From contig JAQTMA010000282.1 of the NCBI GenBank assembly GCA_028714615.1, positions 1-5,151 of the forward strand: DNA of 5,151 bases. The letters run 5' to 3'. Positions 4,327-5,151 of the stretch are shown here, in pieces. The first letter of the stretch is position 1, and each line of letters starts with the position of its first letter. A program made the position numbers and the translations under genes. The notes under the pieces are model-generated. The model was not told the DNA's origin and did no database searches. It worked only from the letters and a program-made list of their open reading frames with translations. The DNA is from Anaerolineaceae bacterium (lineage in GTDB: Bacteria; Chloroflexota; Anaerolineae; Anaerolineales; Anaerolineaceae).

Positions 4327-5151
4327 ATGGCAACCACGGTTGAAATCCCTTCACTATCAGCAGATTCGATCTATGAACGCCAATCTCCGACGATCGAGGC
4401 ACTGCGTAGATTCTCTCGCCACCGGTCTGCACAGGTGGGCATGATCATCCTGGGGATGTTGATCATCTCAGCCATCTTTGCCCCCTGGATTGCTCCCTAC
4501 GATCCAATTAAACCCCTGGATAACGTAAAACGGCGAGACCCCCCTTGTATTCACCTGTTGGGATGCCCGGCAGACAAACCCCAGAATATTATGGGCGTGG
4601 ATGGCAACTTCCGCGACGAATTCAGCCGGATCGTGTTTGGGTCGCGGGTTTCGTTGCAGATCGGTCTGGAAACGATCACCTTCGCTATCTTGATCGGAGG
4701 ATTGCTCGGCGCGATTGCTGGCTACGTGGGCGGTTGGATCGATAACCTGATCATGCGGACGATGGATATATTGCTGGCATTCCCGAGCCTGCTGCTGGCT
4801 ATTGCCATCGTGACGGTTCTCGGTCCCGGACTGATCAATGCGCTTCTGGCTATCGGTTTTGTATCGATTCCCATTTATGCCAGGTTGATCCGCGCTACGA
4901 TTCTCTCGGTAAAGGAGATGGATTATGTATCCGCTTCGCGGGCTTTGGGGGCATCACCCATGGGATTGTTGGTGAACCGCGTCCTGCCGAATGCCCTGAC
5001 CCCGCTCATCGTCCGCGGTACGCTGGGGATTGCCACGGCGATTCTGGATGCGGCGGCTTTGGGTTTCTTAGGTCTGGGGGCGGGAGCACCCACCCCGGAG
5101 TGGGGTTTGATGTTGAGTGAAGAGAAAAACAGTGTGTTCAATGCGCCGCAC
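4327..5151 (+). CDS. dppC: DppC-type ABC transporter permease, 3' end beyond window
   Basis: The first 275 residues of the second channel subunit; the frame is still open at the right edge, and about 30-60 more residues are expected. After a cytoplasmic N-terminus (1-35) with the RRFSRHRSAQVG pre-helix motif comes TM1 (36-56, ending FAPWIAPYDP). A loop leads to VDGNFRDEFSRIVFGSRVSL (91-110), the family's 'GTDxxGRDxxSRxxxGxRxSL' block. Further membrane segments lie near 112-133, 150-190 and 228-250. The EAA loop is at 200-228 (YVSASRALGASPMG, NRVLPNALTPLIV), and ALGFLGLGAGAPTPEWG at 244-260 is also typical. Two features differ from ordinary DppC. An insert CIHLLGCPADKPQN (74-87) with two cysteines, the only ones seen, lies in the first extracytoplasmic loop. 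The usual GTD is replaced by GVD (90-92), and the GRD glycine by Phe (96). It starts five bases after the dppB stop without a clear ribosome binding site, so translation is probably coupled. Confidence 0.92.
   Translation, partial: MATTVEIPSLSADSIYERQSPTIEALRRFSRHRSAQVGMIILGMLIISAIFAPWIAPYDPIKPLDNVKRRDPPCIHLLGCPADKPQNIMGVDGNFRDEFSRIVFGSRVSLQIGLETITFAILIGGLLGAIAGYVGGWIDNLIMRTMDILLAFPSLLLAIAIVTVLGPGLINALLAIGFVSIPIYARLIRATILSVKEMDYVSASRALGASPMGLLVNRVLPNALTPLIVRGTLGIATAILDAAALGFLGLGAGAPTPEWGLMLSEEKNSVFNAPH

Overview
The window looks like a piece of a free-living bacterial chromosome, most likely from the phylum Chloroflexota (Anaerolineae-type). The support is indirect: a lipoprotein with a long Pro/Thr/Ala linker after its lipidated cysteine, a peptide-transporter gene set of a type I remember from that group, and an unusual gene pair (a so-called quinate 5-dehydrogenase-like protein plus a nucleotidyltransferase) that I also associate with Chloroflexota and Firmicutes. 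No RNA genes, mobile elements, CRISPR arrays or phage genes were seen.

Layout. The left fifth (1-1084) is transcribed leftwards. A 308-residue protein of the 'quinate 5-dehydrogenase' family starts at a TTG at 1084 and is followed after 3 bases by the first 51 codons of a MobA-like nucleotidyltransferase that runs off the left edge. A divergent non-coding region (1085-1441) separates this pair from a rightward operon. It carries a perfect sigma-70-type promoter (TTGACA, 16 bases, TATAAT) and a leader of about 130 bases.

The rightward operon encodes a Dpp/Opp-type ABC importer. It begins with a family 5 solute-binding lipoprotein (1442-3139). After a strong hairpin come a DppB-type permease (3245-4321) and a DppC-type permease (4327 to the right edge, incomplete). 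The ATPase genes expected for such a system are not in the window and would lie to the right if present. The lipoprotein should capture the substrate outside the cell and deliver it to the DppB/DppC heterodimer.

The main discovery is that the binding protein appears to be circularly permuted. The segment that forms the N-terminal part of normal DppA-like proteins is at the C-terminus (about residues 446-562), and the rest of the fold (about residues 65-440) comes first. Together the two segments are about as long as a complete mature DppA. The Arg/Asp pair that anchors dipeptides in E. coli DppA is kept at the same spacing. In addition, all three transporter proteins have their cysteines in even numbers, and only in predicted extracytoplasmic parts, which suggests disulfides across the system.
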